From Vibrio xiamenensis (GTDB taxonomy: Bacteria; Pseudomonadota; Gammaproteobacteria; Enterobacterales; Vibrionaceae): a stretch of 64,000 nucleotides of DNA. Below, one piece after another: positions 55,801 through 63,934 of this stretch. Where the stretch lies: assembly GCF_900100015.1 (NCBI RefSeq), contig NZ_FNDD01000006.1:62001-126000 (forward strand), given 5' to 3'. A model generated the notes under the pieces. It had not been told where the DNA came from. It saw nothing but the letters and a program-made list of their open reading frames with translations, and ran no database searches. A program made the position numbers and the translations under genes. Numbering within the stretch: the first letter of the stretch is position 1; every line of letters begins with the position of its first letter.

Positions 55801-56007
55801 TAAACTTTCCACCTCAGCTGGCGATGCGCCGGGAAAGGGAATGTAGACATCCGCGAATGTCACATCGATTTGCGGCTCTTCCTCTTTAGGCGTCACCATC
55901 ACCGCAAACAATCCCATTAATAGCCCAACAAGTGCGAGCAAAGGGGTCATGGCTGAATTTTGAAAGGCCGCAGCAATGCGACCCGAAATGCCGAGTCGTC
56001 TGTCCAT
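52840..56007 (-). CDS. RND efflux permease
   Basis: 1055-residue inner-membrane pump of the HAE/AcrB-like RND superfamily. Twelve helices and two large periplasmic loops are expected; the proton-relay aspartate pair is in GILVDDAIVVVEN. The N-terminal TM is followed by TPKEEEPQIDVTFADVYIPFPGASP, seen in a branch distinct from AcrB. It starts one base after the adaptor gene. The two lie downstream of the YeeE/YedE genes and an ArsR regulator, suggesting sulfur-related control. No outer-membrane TolC is encoded nearby. Confidence 0.9.
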   Translation of the reverse strand: MDRRLGISGRIAAAFQNSAMTPLLALVGLLMGLFAVMVTPKEEEPQIDVTFADVYIPFPGASPAEVESLVTTPAEQVISEIQGIDKIYSFSQPDGAMIVAIFDVGVTRNDAVVRIYNKLYSNKDWMPQGVGVGEPIIKPKGIEDVPIVTLTLADKSGRLDQQQLTQVAHGLETELKRIDGTRDIYTVGGHDTIVDVRLDPAKMNSFGITLDALNQHLPAANSSSTMLSLTHDNQTFPLQVGQFLTRVEEVKQLVVGLHNNTPVYLEDIASVKFGTNTPTQNVWTSDKQGIYPAVTLAIAKKSGENAVNVASAVESRVNELKNTLIPQGIDVTITRDYGKTAADKSNTLIGKLAFATAAVVILVVLAMGWREAIVVGLAIVVTLMITLFASWAWGFTLNRVSLFALIFSIGILVDDAIVVVENIHRHMAIGKKKLTELIPAAVDEVGGPTILATLTVIAALLPMAFVSGLMGPYMSPIPINASMGMLISLAVAFVVSPWLAGHFLKSASHDDHHEQTNSSHPFFHRMMAPFVTAKHQGRNRVVLLVVILALIAGSVLLPVFQAVVLKMLPFDNKSEFQVVLDMPDGTSLERTQRVLFEMGQELNKIPEMESYQIYAGTAAPINFNGLVRHYFMRSEANQGDIQVNLADRKQRERDSHQIASAVRPMLNQIANKFGGKVKVVEVPPGPPVWSPILAEVYAPTPELRSQAAREVRQVFRATEDIVDVDMYLPELHQKWQVVIDRSKAAHYQVAYASIVDALATSIGGKAVTYLHSEHSKYPVPIQIQASETAKVRLEQVLNMKVSSATGNAYALSDLVSVRQTPMDDYIVHKNMVPMVMVVGDMAGSVDSPLYGMFNIGSALNKQMQVEQYYIHQPDGLHGVSILWDGEWTITYETFRDMGIAYAVGMVLIYLLVVAQFKSYLVPLIIMAPIPLTIIGVMPGHALLGAQFTATSMIGMIALAGIIVRNSILLVDFINQQVQAGVDFSQAVIQSAAVRAKPIMLTALAAMIGAMFILDDPIFNGLAISLIFGIFVSTILTLLVIPILYYVVMRKRFVSL

Positions 56008-56008
56008 A

Positions 56009-57016
56009 TCAGTTCCCTTGCTGGTTATTTAGCGCCATGGTTGAAATGACATCACCTTGCTCTAAGCCTGAGAGTACTTCGGTGTAATCACCGTAGGTCT
56101 GCCCGAGGCGCACTGGATTGAGTAAACGTTCATCACCATTCACTCGATACACAGCGCTGAGTTCAGCGCGGCGCACAATCGCGCTATTGGGTATCAGCAT
56201 AGTGTCGCGATCGGCATAGTGAAATTCAGTTTTGACCCACATCCCCGGCACAAACTCATTAATTTGTTCAGGCAGGTTGAGACGAATTTTGAAGGTATGT
56301 GACTGAGGGTCGGCATAACTAAACAAGCTGTATTGAATCGGCAGCACCCGCTTGCCTTGCGGCGATACCACTTCAAATTGCTCAACACGGTTTACGCTTG
56401 GTTGATAACGCTGTGGGATTTCCGCTTCAATCCGCAGTTTATCGGTTGAAAAGCCGCTGATTAGCGGCGTACCAGGCGCCACAGTTTCACCCAGCTCAAC
56501 ATGCCGCTGAGTGACGACACCGTCATATGGCGCAGTGACACTGGTATATCCAAGCGACTCTTTGGCTTGCGCTACCGCAGCCTTTGCTGAGCGCACCGCC
56601 GCTGCGCTAGAGCGCGCTTTCGCTTCAGCAGAGTCCATTAACTCCTGTGAAATCGCCCCTTTAGGAAACAACAAACGATAGCGTTTAACTTGCGCTGCCG
56701 CATCTCGGTCTTGAGCGATAGCACTGGCGAGCTGCGCCTGCGCGGCGTCCAACGAGGCCGATTGTTGGACAGCACTGATCTCCAGGAGGACCGTCCCTTG
56801 CTTAACGTAATCATTAACATCAACGTTAAGCCCAACGATACGTCCAGAAGTTTGCGATGCGACCGTACCTTGATTGATGGGTTGCACAACCCCATCAAGC
56901 TCCACCACTTGTGGAAGTAACTCATTTTTTACGCTAAACAGCAGATTACTCTGCTCGGCGTGAACCACCGCGCTGTTAGACAGCGCCGCGGCAACACTTA
57001 AAATTAACCATTTCAT
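56009..57016 (-). CDS. RND periplasmic adaptor (membrane fusion protein)
   Basis: 335-residue adaptor with a signal peptide ending VVHA. It has the lipoyl-like halves (GRIVGLNVDVNDYVKQG and GYTSVTAPYDGVVTQRHVELGE), an alpha-helical hairpin rich in alanine and glutamine between them, and beta-barrel sequence toward the end. It links the RND pump to a TolC channel. One base separates it from the pump gene. Confidence 0.9.
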   Translation of the reverse strand: MKWLILSVAAALSNSAVVHAEQSNLLFSVKNELLPQVVELDGVVQPINQGTVASQTSGRIVGLNVDVNDYVKQGTVLLEISAVQQSASLDAAQAQLASAIAQDRDAAAQVKRYRLLFPKGAISQELMDSAEAKARSSAAAVRSAKAAVAQAKESLGYTSVTAPYDGVVTQRHVELGETVAPGTPLISGFSTDKLRIEAEIPQRYQPSVNRVEQFEVVSPQGKRVLPIQYSLFSYADPQSHTFKIRLNLPEQINEFVPGMWVKTEFHYADRDTMLIPNSAIVRRAELSAVYRVNGDERLLNPVRLGQTYGDYTEVLSGLEQGDVISTMALNNQQGN

Positions 57017-57071
57017 GTAGTTACTCTCCTTAGTGATGTCTCACTTTTACGCTACAAAAAGCGTAATAGCG

Positions 57072-57530
57072 TTAAGCGGTTTGAGTATGATGCTGCTTAC
57101 GATTGGCGATACAGATCAATAAGTTGGTTGCTCCTAGTCCGGCCATCATGCAGGCAAAAAACACCCAAGCTCCAGAATTGCCCAGCGCTAAACTTGAAAC
57201 CACAGGTCCAGGACAAATCCCAGCGATCCCCCAACCCAATCCAAAAATCACCGCACCAGAAACCAACCGGCGATCGATAGTCTGACTTTTAGCGAGGTTA
57301 AATTGCTCAGCGTAGAGCGGTTTTTGTTGCGGCTTTATCAACAAAAAATACGCTGGCATAAAGACTGCGAGCGCGCCGCCCATCACAAACATCAAACTTG
57401 GGTCCCAAACACCCGCCACATCTAAAAATCCAAGGACTTTGGCAGGATCTGCCATACCAGAAATCACCATGCCTAAGCCAAACAGCACGCCAGCCAACAT
57501 TGACGTCAAACGAAAAGCGAATCGATTCAT
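57072..57530 (-). CDS. YeeE/YedE-type half transporter, second subunit (DUF6691-like)
   Basis: 152-residue membrane protein with about four helices. GMVISGMADPAKVLGFLD and GLGWGIAGICPGPVV are the conserved parts; the cysteine in the second motif lies in the sulfur-transport pore of YeeE relatives. It pairs with the gene upstream as in PmpA/PmpB of BigR operons. Its Shine-Dalgarno region is duplicated in tandem (57536-57566). Thiosulfate or related sulfur transport is inferred from the family. Confidence 0.88.
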   Translation of the reverse strand: MNRFAFRLTSMLAGVLFGLGMVISGMADPAKVLGFLDVAGVWDPSLMFVMGGALAVFMPAYFLLIKPQQKPLYAEQFNLAKSQTIDRRLVSGAVIFGLGWGIAGICPGPVVSSLALGNSGAWVFFACMMAGLGATNLLICIANRKQHHTQTA

Positions 57531-57535
57531 TATTA

Positions 57536-57566
57536 CTACCTATTGTAAATTGCTACCTATTGTAAA
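57536..57566 (-). repeat. Tandem repeat carrying two ribosome-site copies
   Basis: Two copies of a 14-base unit (TTTACAATAGGTAG on the minus strand), 17 bp apart. The copy next to the gene provides the ribosome site for the half-transporter gene ending at 57530. Confidence 0.7.
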
Positions 57567-57575
57567 ATCAGTCGG

Positions 57576-57995
57576 TTATAGAACATGAACGCGAACAAAT
57601 ACGGTCGCGGCTGCCACAGCCATAAAAATGCACGTCGCGACAATCGAGCGCTTTGATAAACGTCCAATCCCGCAAATACCATGTCCACTGGTACAACCGT
57701 TACCCAAACGTGTACCCACACCAACTAATAGGCCGGCGATCGCAAGTAACGCAGTACTGGTATTAAATGAGGTTGGCACCTTAGCGCCTAAGGCGACAGC
57801 GCCCAGTACCCCACCTGAAATCATTCCTACCGCAAACAGCAGACGCCAAGCAAAATCTTTCGATTTTGGCGTCATCAACCCGGTTAAAATGCCACTGATA
57901 CCCGCGATTTTTCCGTTTAACAACAACATTAAAGTTGCTGAAATACCTAATAAAATGCCTCCAGCTAAAGATTCCCAAGGAATGGAAAACGTCAT
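57576..57995 (-). CDS. YeeE/YedE-type half transporter, first subunit
   Basis: 139-residue membrane protein with about four helices. The signature is [21 protein letters not shown], with two conserved cysteines in the pore region, and [12 protein letters not shown] near the N-terminus. It begins 31 bp after the ArsR gene and is the first transporter gene of the operon. PmpA-like by position. Confidence 0.9.
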   Translation of the reverse strand: MTFSIPWESLAGGILLGISATLMLLLNGKIAGISGILTGLMTPKSKDFAWRLLFAVGMISGGVLGAVALGAKVPTSFNTSTALLAIAGLLVGVGTRLGNGCTSGHGICGIGRLSKRSIVATCIFMAVAAATVFVRVHVL

Positions 57996-58026
57996 AACTA
58001 CCTCGATACGTTTAAATTAAAAATGA

Positions 58027-58329
58027 TTAGCCACAAAATGTGGTCTGTAAGCTTTGAATAAGTTCGGTAACGCGCGTATCCGCCAATGAATAGAACACTT
58101 GTTGTGACTCTTTGCGTGCTTGAATCAGCCCGTGCTTGCGCAGTACCGTTAAATGTTGAGAAAACGCCGATTGGCTCAAAGATGACCCTTGCTGCAAGAT
58201 ACTTACGCCCACTTCCCCTTTGGTCAGTTGACACAGCACCATCAAACGCTCTGGGTGCGCCATAATGCGTAGCAGCTCAGAGACTTCCGCTGCATTTTTC
58301 TTCATCGTCACAATATCGACAGCTTCCAT
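58027..58329 (-). CDS. ArsR-family regulator with persulfide-sensor-like cysteine pair
   Basis: 100-residue winged-helix repressor. The N-terminal helix MKKNAAEVSELLRIMAHPERL and recognition helix QSAFSQHLTVLRKHGL are typical of ArsR proteins. Cys33 (in VLCQL) and Cys99 (in TTFCG) match the placement of the two thiols of BigR, SqrR and YgaV, which form a tetrasulfide when sulfane sulfur rises. No metal-site cysteine motif (ELCVCD) is seen. It leads the operon that includes the YeeE/YedE pair and the RND pump, and faces the DUF2892/reductase genes. Confidence 0.85.
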   Translation of the reverse strand: MEAVDIVTMKKNAAEVSELLRIMAHPERLMVLCQLTKGEVGVSILQQGSSLSQSAFSQHLTVLRKHGLIQARKESQQVFYSLADTRVTELIQSLQTTFCG

Positions 58330-58364
58330 CGTCTACCCTCATACAAGTCAATGAATTAGAGTTT

Positions 58365-58384
58365 ACTAATAAATGTATATTAGT
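58365..58384. promoter_or_regulatory. Palindrome near the ArsR start, candidate operator
   Basis: ACTAATA-N6-TATTAGT, a perfect 7-base inverted repeat in the divergent region, about 35 bp upstream of the ArsR start codon. Confidence 0.55.
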
Positions 58385-58423
58385 CAAACCTTATTTAGCT
58401 TAGATAAAATTAGACAACTTAAC

Positions 58424-58439
58424 ATTAGACATTTCTAAT
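58424..58439. promoter_or_regulatory. Second palindrome in the divergent region
   Basis: ATTAGA-CATT-TCTAAT, a perfect 6-base inverted repeat about 45 bp upstream of the DUF2892 start codon. A related half-site ATTAGAC lies at 58409. Confidence 0.5.
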
Positions 58440-58484
58440 TTAAAAAACTATAGTGTTTGCAATCATCCATTGGAGGGTAATGCT

Positions 58485-58670
58485 ATGACAGTCGAGAACG
58501 GTGTAAGAGTATTAGCGGGTTGTATGGTTCTACTATCCGTCATCCTAACGGTTTTTGTTCATCCTAATTTTGTCTGGTTGACCGTATTTGTCGGCGTCAA
58601 CCTGATTCAAAGTGCCTTTACGGGGATATGCCCCGCGGCCTATTTCTTGAAAAAATTAGGTTTAAATTAG
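58485..58670 (+). CDS. DUF2892 inner-membrane protein
   Basis: 61-residue protein with two hydrophobic segments, of the DUF2892 family that is also found as the C-terminal part of the rhodanese YgaP. Start chosen as the ATG at 58485 with GGAGGG upstream. The conserved NGVRVLAGCMVL opening and FTGICPAAYFLKKLG near the end hold cysteines. It lies 63 bp before the persulfide-reductase gene and is likely part of sulfane-sulfur handling. Confidence 0.88.
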   Translation: MTVENGVRVLAGCMVLLSVILTVFVHPNFVWLTVFVGVNLIQSAFTGICPAAYFLKKLGLN

Positions 58671-58733
58671 TCTCGAATCACAGCGCGGAGCTTGGTTTAA
58701 CGCGCTGTGTATCATTAAAACTTGGAGTAAATT

Positions 58734-60431
58734 ATGACTAAGATAGTGATCATTGGTGGTGTTGCAGGAGGCGCGTCTGCTGCCGCTCGCGCTCGTCGTT
58801 TGAGCGAAGATGCCCAAATTATTATGTTTGAACGTGGGCCATTTGTTTCTTTTGCGAACTGCGGACTACCATATCACATCGGTGGAGACATCAAAGAGCG
58901 CGGTAACTTACTGCTGCAAACCCCGGAAAGTTTCCTCGCCCGATTTAACGTCGATGTTCGTGTAATGAATGAAGTCGTGGCCATTAATCGCAATGAAAAA
59001 ACCATTACTATCCGCAATCTCGTCGACCAAAGTGAATACCAAGAAAGCTACGACTTTCTTTTACTTAGCCCAGGCGCAGGCCCAATCGTTCCGCCAATTC
59101 CAGGCCTTGATAACCCGCTGACCCATTCGCTTCGTAATATTCCAGACATGGATAAGATTATTCAAACCATTCAAACCAATAAACCTAGCCATGCTACCGT
59201 GGTTGGCGGCGGCTTTATCGGTTTGGAAATGATGGAAGCCTTTCACCAGCTCGGTATCAAAACGACCTTGTTAGAAATGGCAGACCAAGTGATGACACCA
59301 GTCGACCGCGAAATGGCAGGCTTTGCTCATGCAGAAATTCGCGATAAGGGCATCGATCTTCGCTTAGGTTGCGCTCTGCAATCAGTGGAATTTAAACCCA
59401 CTACTTCACTTGGCAGCATTGACGAAGGGCAAGCTGGCAAGCAGCACATTAATGGCGAGCTTGAACTGACGCTAAATAATGGGGATAGCCTAAGCACTGA
59501 TATTTTGATCATGGCAATTGGCGTTCGTCCTGAAACCAAACTGGCCAAAGAGGCTGGGCTTGAAATTGGTGCGCTTGGCGGTATTTACACCAATGCACAG
59601 ATGCAAACCAGTGATCCTTTCATCTACGCGGTTGGCGATGCGATTGAAGAGCAAGACTTTGTCACCGGACAATCAACGCTGGTACCACTGGCCGGCCCTG
59701 CTAACCGTCAAGGGCGCATGGCAGCAGACAACATGCTTGGCAGAAGCGAGAGCTATCAAGGTACGCAAGGCACCGCTATTTGTAAGATTTTCGATTTAGC
59801 CGTGGCCTCAACGGGTAAAAATGAAAAACAACTCAAACGTGATGGCATTGAGTATGAGAAAGTCTATGTCCACACTGCAAGCCATGCAAGCTATTACCCT
59901 GGCGCGCAAATTGTGTCGTTCAAAATGTTGTTTGACCCAAAAACCGGCAAGATCCTTGGTGCTCAAGCGGTGGGTAAAGATGGTGTCGATAAACGTATTG
60001 ACGTTATGGCCGTGGCACAACGTGCCGGTATGACCGTCGAACAGCTACAGCATCTTGAACTGACTTATGCGCCGCCGTACGGCAGTGCGAAAGATGTCAT
60101 CAACCAAGCGGCCTTTGTTGCCAATAACATCATCAAAGGCGATTCGACTCCGATTCACTTTGACCAAATCGACAACCTTACAGACAACCAACTGCTGCTC
60201 GACGTGCGTAATCCGGGTGAGTTGAAAAATGGCTACCTTGAAGGTGCAGTTAATATTCCGGTCGATCAGCTGCGCGAACGTATGGATGAACTGCCAAAAG
60301 ATAAAGAAATCGTTATCTATTGCCAAGTTGGGTTACGTGGTAACGTTGCGTATCGTCAGTTGGTGAATCGTGGCTACAAAGCGCGCAATCTCATTGGCGG
60401 ATATCGCACTTATCTGTTTGCCAAAGCGTAA
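58734..60431 (+). CDS. CoA-disulfide / persulfide reductase with C-terminal rhodanese domain
   Basis: 565-residue flavoprotein. FAD motif is VIIGGVAGGASAAARAR, and the active Cys43 lies in FANCGLPYHIGG. NAD binding is at VVGGGFIGLEMMEA. The C-terminal rhodanese domain (about 470-560) has the active Cys530 in IYCQVGLRG. This layout equals the NAD(P)H-dependent persulfide reductase of Shewanella (Npsr). It would reduce CoA persulfide or similar species, releasing sulfide. Divergent from the ArsR operon and convergent with the next chemoreceptor gene. Confidence 0.92.
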   Translation: MTKIVIIGGVAGGASAAARARRLSEDAQIIMFERGPFVSFANCGLPYHIGGDIKERGNLLLQTPESFLARFNVDVRVMNEVVAINRNEKTITIRNLVDQSEYQESYDFLLLSPGAGPIVPPIPGLDNPLTHSLRNIPDMDKIIQTIQTNKPSHATVVGGGFIGLEMMEAFHQLGIKTTLLEMADQVMTPVDREMAGFAHAEIRDKGIDLRLGCALQSVEFKPTTSLGSIDEGQAGKQHINGELELTLNNGDSLSTDILIMAIGVRPETKLAKEAGLEIGALGGIYTNAQMQTSDPFIYAVGDAIEEQDFVTGQSTLVPLAGPANRQGRMAADNMLGRSESYQGTQGTAICKIFDLAVASTGKNEKQLKRDGIEYEKVYVHTASHASYYPGAQIVSFKMLFDPKTGKILGAQAVGKDGVDKRIDVMAVAQRAGMTVEQLQHLELTYAPPYGSAKDVINQAAFVANNIIKGDSTPIHFDQIDNLTDNQLLLDVRNPGELKNGYLEGAVNIPVDQLRERMDELPKDKEIVIYCQVGLRGNVAYRQLVNRGYKARNLIGGYRTYLFAKA

Positions 60432-60463
60432 TTGGAAACTGTGACAAATTCACATCCATGATT

Positions 60464-60487
60464 AAAGGGAGCTAAGTGGCTCCCTTT
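60464..60487. terminator. Terminator between the persulfide reductase and chemoreceptor genes
   Basis: AAAGGGAGC and GCTCCCTTT around a 6-nt loop, 30 bp after the reductase stop codon. Confidence 0.8.
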
Positions 60488-60535
60488 GTCGTTTCTTCCC
60501 GCTAAATACTCGTCTACTTCATCACTTAGTGTTTG

Positions 60536-62485
60536 CTACACCCTAAACTGGGAAACCAGTTGTCCAAGGTCCACTGCGAGGCGAGCAATTTCTGCGCTCG
60601 AGCTACTGGTTTGGTTCGACGCAATCGCATTTTCTTCGGCCACCATGCGCACATTGGCAACGCTCTTGTTGATGTCTTCAGCAACGGTACTTTGCTGCTC
60701 TGACGCACTGGCAATTTGCATATTCATATCATTAATCACGCTGATGGCATGCGTAATCGCTGCGAGCGCTGCACTGGCTTTATTCGCTTGTTCAACACAG
60801 TTATCCGCCTCGGTTTTACCTTGATTCATCGCATCAACGGTGCTTTTTGTTCCCACTTGCAACTGTTCAATAATCGATTGAATTTCAGACGTTGAACCCT
60901 GAGTTCTCTCGGCAAGCGAGCGCACTTCATCGGCAACTACCGCAAAACCACGCCCTTGTTCTCCCGCCCTTGCCGCCTCTATCGCCGCATTGAGTGCCAG
61001 TAAGTTAGTCTGCTCGGCAATTTCACGAATCACTTGCAAAATACTCCCGATATTGAGCACTTGCTGCTGCACTTCATCAAGCTTTTGTGAAGAGTCATTG
61101 ACGCTGGCGGTTAACGAATTAATTGAGCTGATGGTTTGCTTTATTACCGCAGAGCCTGAATTCGCTTCTCGGTCCGCTTGATTGGCTGCTTCTGAGGCTT
61201 TAGCTGCATTGTCGGCCACATCATGAACCGTTGTCGCCATTTCATTCATCGCCGTTGCCACCATTTCGGTTTCGGTTTCCTGTTGGCCAATTCCCTGCGA
61301 GGTTTTTTCGGTTACCACCGCCAACTCTTCCGAAGACGATGCCAGTTCAGAGCTGGCACTTGAGATAGTTGCAATCATTTGCTTGAGGTTCGTTGCAGTA
61401 TTTTGCACGGCCTGAAGAAGTTGGCCGGTTTCGTCTTTGCTGGTTGATTGAATACTAATGCTAAGATCGCCCTTCGCAAGTTGATTAGCCGCATCGACTG
61501 CCTGGCGAATAGGCCCAGTAATCGATTTGGTCAGCGAATACGCAGCCAGTATGCCCGCGGCTATGGCCACGACTGACAAAGTTAGCGTAAGATTTATGCT
61601 TTGTTCTGTGGTGGCTTTAAGTTCAGGACCAAGCGTGTCTTGCTCTTTCATTACCGAAAGTTTCATGTCCTCAACGTTTTGAGCGACTTTAGGGCCAACC
61701 ACATCTAACGTGTTGTGAATGATGTCGTTTCTGGTAACGATCAAACTATGGATGTCGTGCATCGCTTTGACGTAGTCTTGGTAAGCAGAAACAAATTCTC
61801 GCAGCAACGTTCGACGCTCGGGATTTTGCAAATGACGGTCTAGCTCTGAGATATCGCCTTTTAGGTCGGTTTCCATGTTATAGATAGCTTTGTCAAAGTC
61901 GCTATCTAGGTTAGTTTGTAGAAACTTAACAACATTCAGACGCCCTATCAGCATGGTTTCCTGCACATGACTTGCTTGGTAGGACGCTTGCACATCTCCA
62001 TCTCGGTAAGCTGATTGAATAATGCTATCAAGCTGACTGCGCATGGTTTCACCTGCGGGGACCAGTCGTGAGCTGTAAACCTGATTGCGTTGATTTATCA
62101 AGTCGGTCACTTGAGTAAACGCGTTTTGATATTCCATCACCGCTTTATCAACATCAGCAATTTTTGCAGCGCGCTCAGGGTCATGAACCATACTCTTAGA
62201 TTGTTCAAGAAAACCGCGCATTTTAGTGAGATAATCGTTGTACTGTTGAAGATTCTGATCACTCTGGTTTATCAGATAATCCTTCACATTCATGCGAATC
62301 ATTAGCATATTCGCCTGAAGTCGTCCGGATAAGTTGGTCTCGCGCGCTAAAGAACGATAATCGGTAATTCCCTCATTGGCCCGCTCCAGAGCATATAGCC
62401 CAACGCCTAACACCACAGAAAGCAGCGCCAATACAACACCGAACCCAAGTCCAATCTTTGAACCCAATTTCAAATTCCTAAACAT
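60536..62485 (-). CDS. Methyl-accepting chemotaxis protein with helical sensor (HBM-like)
   Basis: 649-residue chemoreceptor. TM1 at about 10-32 is followed by a long helical periplasmic domain (about 33-275) resembling the HBM type seen in McpS, which binds organic acids. TM2, a HAMP domain ([17 protein letters not shown]) and the signalling tip [19 protein letters not shown] follow. I chose the ATG at 62485, since GGTGG lies five bases before it; an ATG at 62497 is possible. Ligand unknown. Confidence 0.9.
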   Translation of the reverse strand: MFRNLKLGSKIGLGFGVVLALLSVVLGVGLYALERANEGITDYRSLARETNLSGRLQANMLMIRMNVKDYLINQSDQNLQQYNDYLTKMRGFLEQSKSMVHDPERAAKIADVDKAVMEYQNAFTQVTDLINQRNQVYSSRLVPAGETMRSQLDSIIQSAYRDGDVQASYQASHVQETMLIGRLNVVKFLQTNLDSDFDKAIYNMETDLKGDISELDRHLQNPERRTLLREFVSAYQDYVKAMHDIHSLIVTRNDIIHNTLDVVGPKVAQNVEDMKLSVMKEQDTLGPELKATTEQSINLTLTLSVVAIAAGILAAYSLTKSITGPIRQAVDAANQLAKGDLSISIQSTSKDETGQLLQAVQNTATNLKQMIATISSASSELASSSEELAVVTEKTSQGIGQQETETEMVATAMNEMATTVHDVADNAAKASEAANQADREANSGSAVIKQTISSINSLTASVNDSSQKLDEVQQQVLNIGSILQVIREIAEQTNLLALNAAIEAARAGEQGRGFAVVADEVRSLAERTQGSTSEIQSIIEQLQVGTKSTVDAMNQGKTEADNCVEQANKASAALAAITHAISVINDMNMQIASASEQQSTVAEDINKSVANVRMVAEENAIASNQTSSSSAEIARLAVDLGQLVSQFRV

Positions 62486-62651
62486 TGTGACCACCATTTT
62501 TCCATTAACTTTCGTATGTTAATAAATCAACCCTACTAATATAATGGTTTAATCTTGTTGCATATACCATGGTCTAAATGTGATTACACCAATATTTCCG
62601 CACTGAAACTTGAAAATAATTCATACTGATGATGAATAGAATTCCATTCAA

Positions 62652-62667
62652 AGACATCTAGCCATCT
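62652..62667. promoter_or_regulatory. MetJ operator (tandem met boxes)
   Basis: AGACATCT-AGCCATCT fits two adjacent met boxes (consensus AGACGTCT), with 7 and 6 of 8 bases matching. It lies about 46 bp before the start of a methionine-synthase-like gene. Confidence 0.65.
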
Positions 62668-62712
62668 ACTACTATTGAGATTCAAATTTGCATTCAGTTC
62701 GAGGTACTCTTC

Positions 62713-63840
62713 ATGGCCATTCGCCCTCCTTTTCGCTCCGATGTTGTCGGCAGTTATCTACGACCTTCTCATCTTCATCAGGCGCGCCGTGATTACGCCA
62801 ACGGAATCATCAGCCAAGAAGCTTTACTTGATACTTACACCACTGCTGTGAAAGAGCTCGTTGCCGAGCAGAAGAAAGCCGGTTTAAAAGTCATTACTGA
62901 CGGTGAGTTTTGCCGTGGATTTTGGCATATTGATTTTCTCGAGCATCTCAACGGTATCGAAGGTTATACGCCTGAGGCTTATAACCAAAAATTCAGCGGC
63001 AAAGCGGCGCCTGCGTATAACATTCGTCTTACGGGCAAAGTCTCATTTAATCCGCAGCACCCTTTCTTACGTGATTTTTCAATATTAAAAACATTGGCAG
63101 AAACAGGTGATGGCTGCGTTGCTAAAGCGACCATTCCAAGCCCGACCATGGTGCTGCGCCAGGAAGTGCTCGCCAATGATGGCTCATCAAAAATTAACCA
63201 AATCTACCCAGATTTAAATGAGTTCTATCAAGATCTTGCCGAAACTTACCGCCAAGCTATTCAAGCATTTTATGCCATTGGTTGTCGCTATTTGCAGTTT
63301 GATGATACCAACTGGGCATTTTTAATTGACGCCGAAAAACGCCAGCAACTGCTTGAAAAAGGAATTGATCCACAGAAAACTGCGCAAATCTGTACCGATA
63401 TCCTTAACAGTGCTTTAGAAGGCAAACCTGAAGATATGGTGATAACAACCCATATCTGTCGTGGTAACCATGCCTCTTCATGGCTGTTTTCAGGTGGTTA
63501 TGAAGCCGTTGCCAAGGAACTGTTTGCGACGAAATTCGATGGTTACTTTTTAGAATACGACTCTGACCGCTCTGGCAGTTTTGAGCCGCTTCGTCACTGG
63601 AACAACAAAAACAGTAAGGTGGTACTGGGTTTAGTCACATCGAAATTTGCCGAGCTTGAAGATAAAGAAACCATCAAGGCGCGCATCAAAGAAGCGAGTC
63701 AATATGTTCCGCTTGAGAACTTATGCCTTAGCCCACAATGTGGTTTTGCTTCGACAGAAGAAGGCAACAAACTGACCGTTGAAGAGCAGTGGAATAAAAT
63801 TCGTTTGATCGAAGAGATTGCGTCGGAAGTTTGGGATTAA
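62713..63840 (+). CDS. Cobalamin-independent methionine synthase family protein (MetE C-terminal domain-like, YxjG type)
   Basis: 375-residue single-domain homologue of the catalytic half of MetE. The N-terminus RPPFRSDVVGSYLRP and the segment VITDGEFCRGFWHIDFLE match YxjG/YxjH. Zinc ligands are likely H and C of THICRGNH, with the late cysteine in SPQCGF. Such proteins transfer a methyl group to homocysteine from a donor that is not always methyl-tetrahydrofolate. A MetJ-type operator in front supports a methionine role. Followed by a strong terminator. Confidence 0.88.
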   Translation: MAIRPPFRSDVVGSYLRPSHLHQARRDYANGIISQEALLDTYTTAVKELVAEQKKAGLKVITDGEFCRGFWHIDFLEHLNGIEGYTPEAYNQKFSGKAAPAYNIRLTGKVSFNPQHPFLRDFSILKTLAETGDGCVAKATIPSPTMVLRQEVLANDGSSKINQIYPDLNEFYQDLAETYRQAIQAFYAIGCRYLQFDDTNWAFLIDAEKRQQLLEKGIDPQKTAQICTDILNSALEGKPEDMVITTHICRGNHASSWLFSGGYEAVAKELFATKFDGYFLEYDSDRSGSFEPLRHWNNKNSKVVLGLVTSKFAELEDKETIKARIKEASQYVPLENLCLSPQCGFASTEEGNKLTVEEQWNKIRLIEEIASEVWD

Positions 63841-63876
63841 GTATCAAAGTCCTAAATGACATACATTCTGAGTGAC

Positions 63877-63905
63877 AAAAAGGTGAGCTTAAAGCTCACC
63901 TTTTT
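63877..63905. terminator. Bidirectional terminator at the right edge
   Basis: AAAAAGGTGAGC and GCTCACCTTTTT, between the methyltransferase gene and the convergent transporter gene. Confidence 0.9.
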
Positions 63906-63934
63906 CATTGTGTTGATACCAATATACCCAACAA

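Noticed and set aside
58027-58329. Metal-sensing ArsR (arsenic) regulator for the arsenite transporter at the right edge
   Set aside because: The metal-binding cysteine motif is absent and the transporter fragment is more than 5 kb away and on the other side of unrelated genes.
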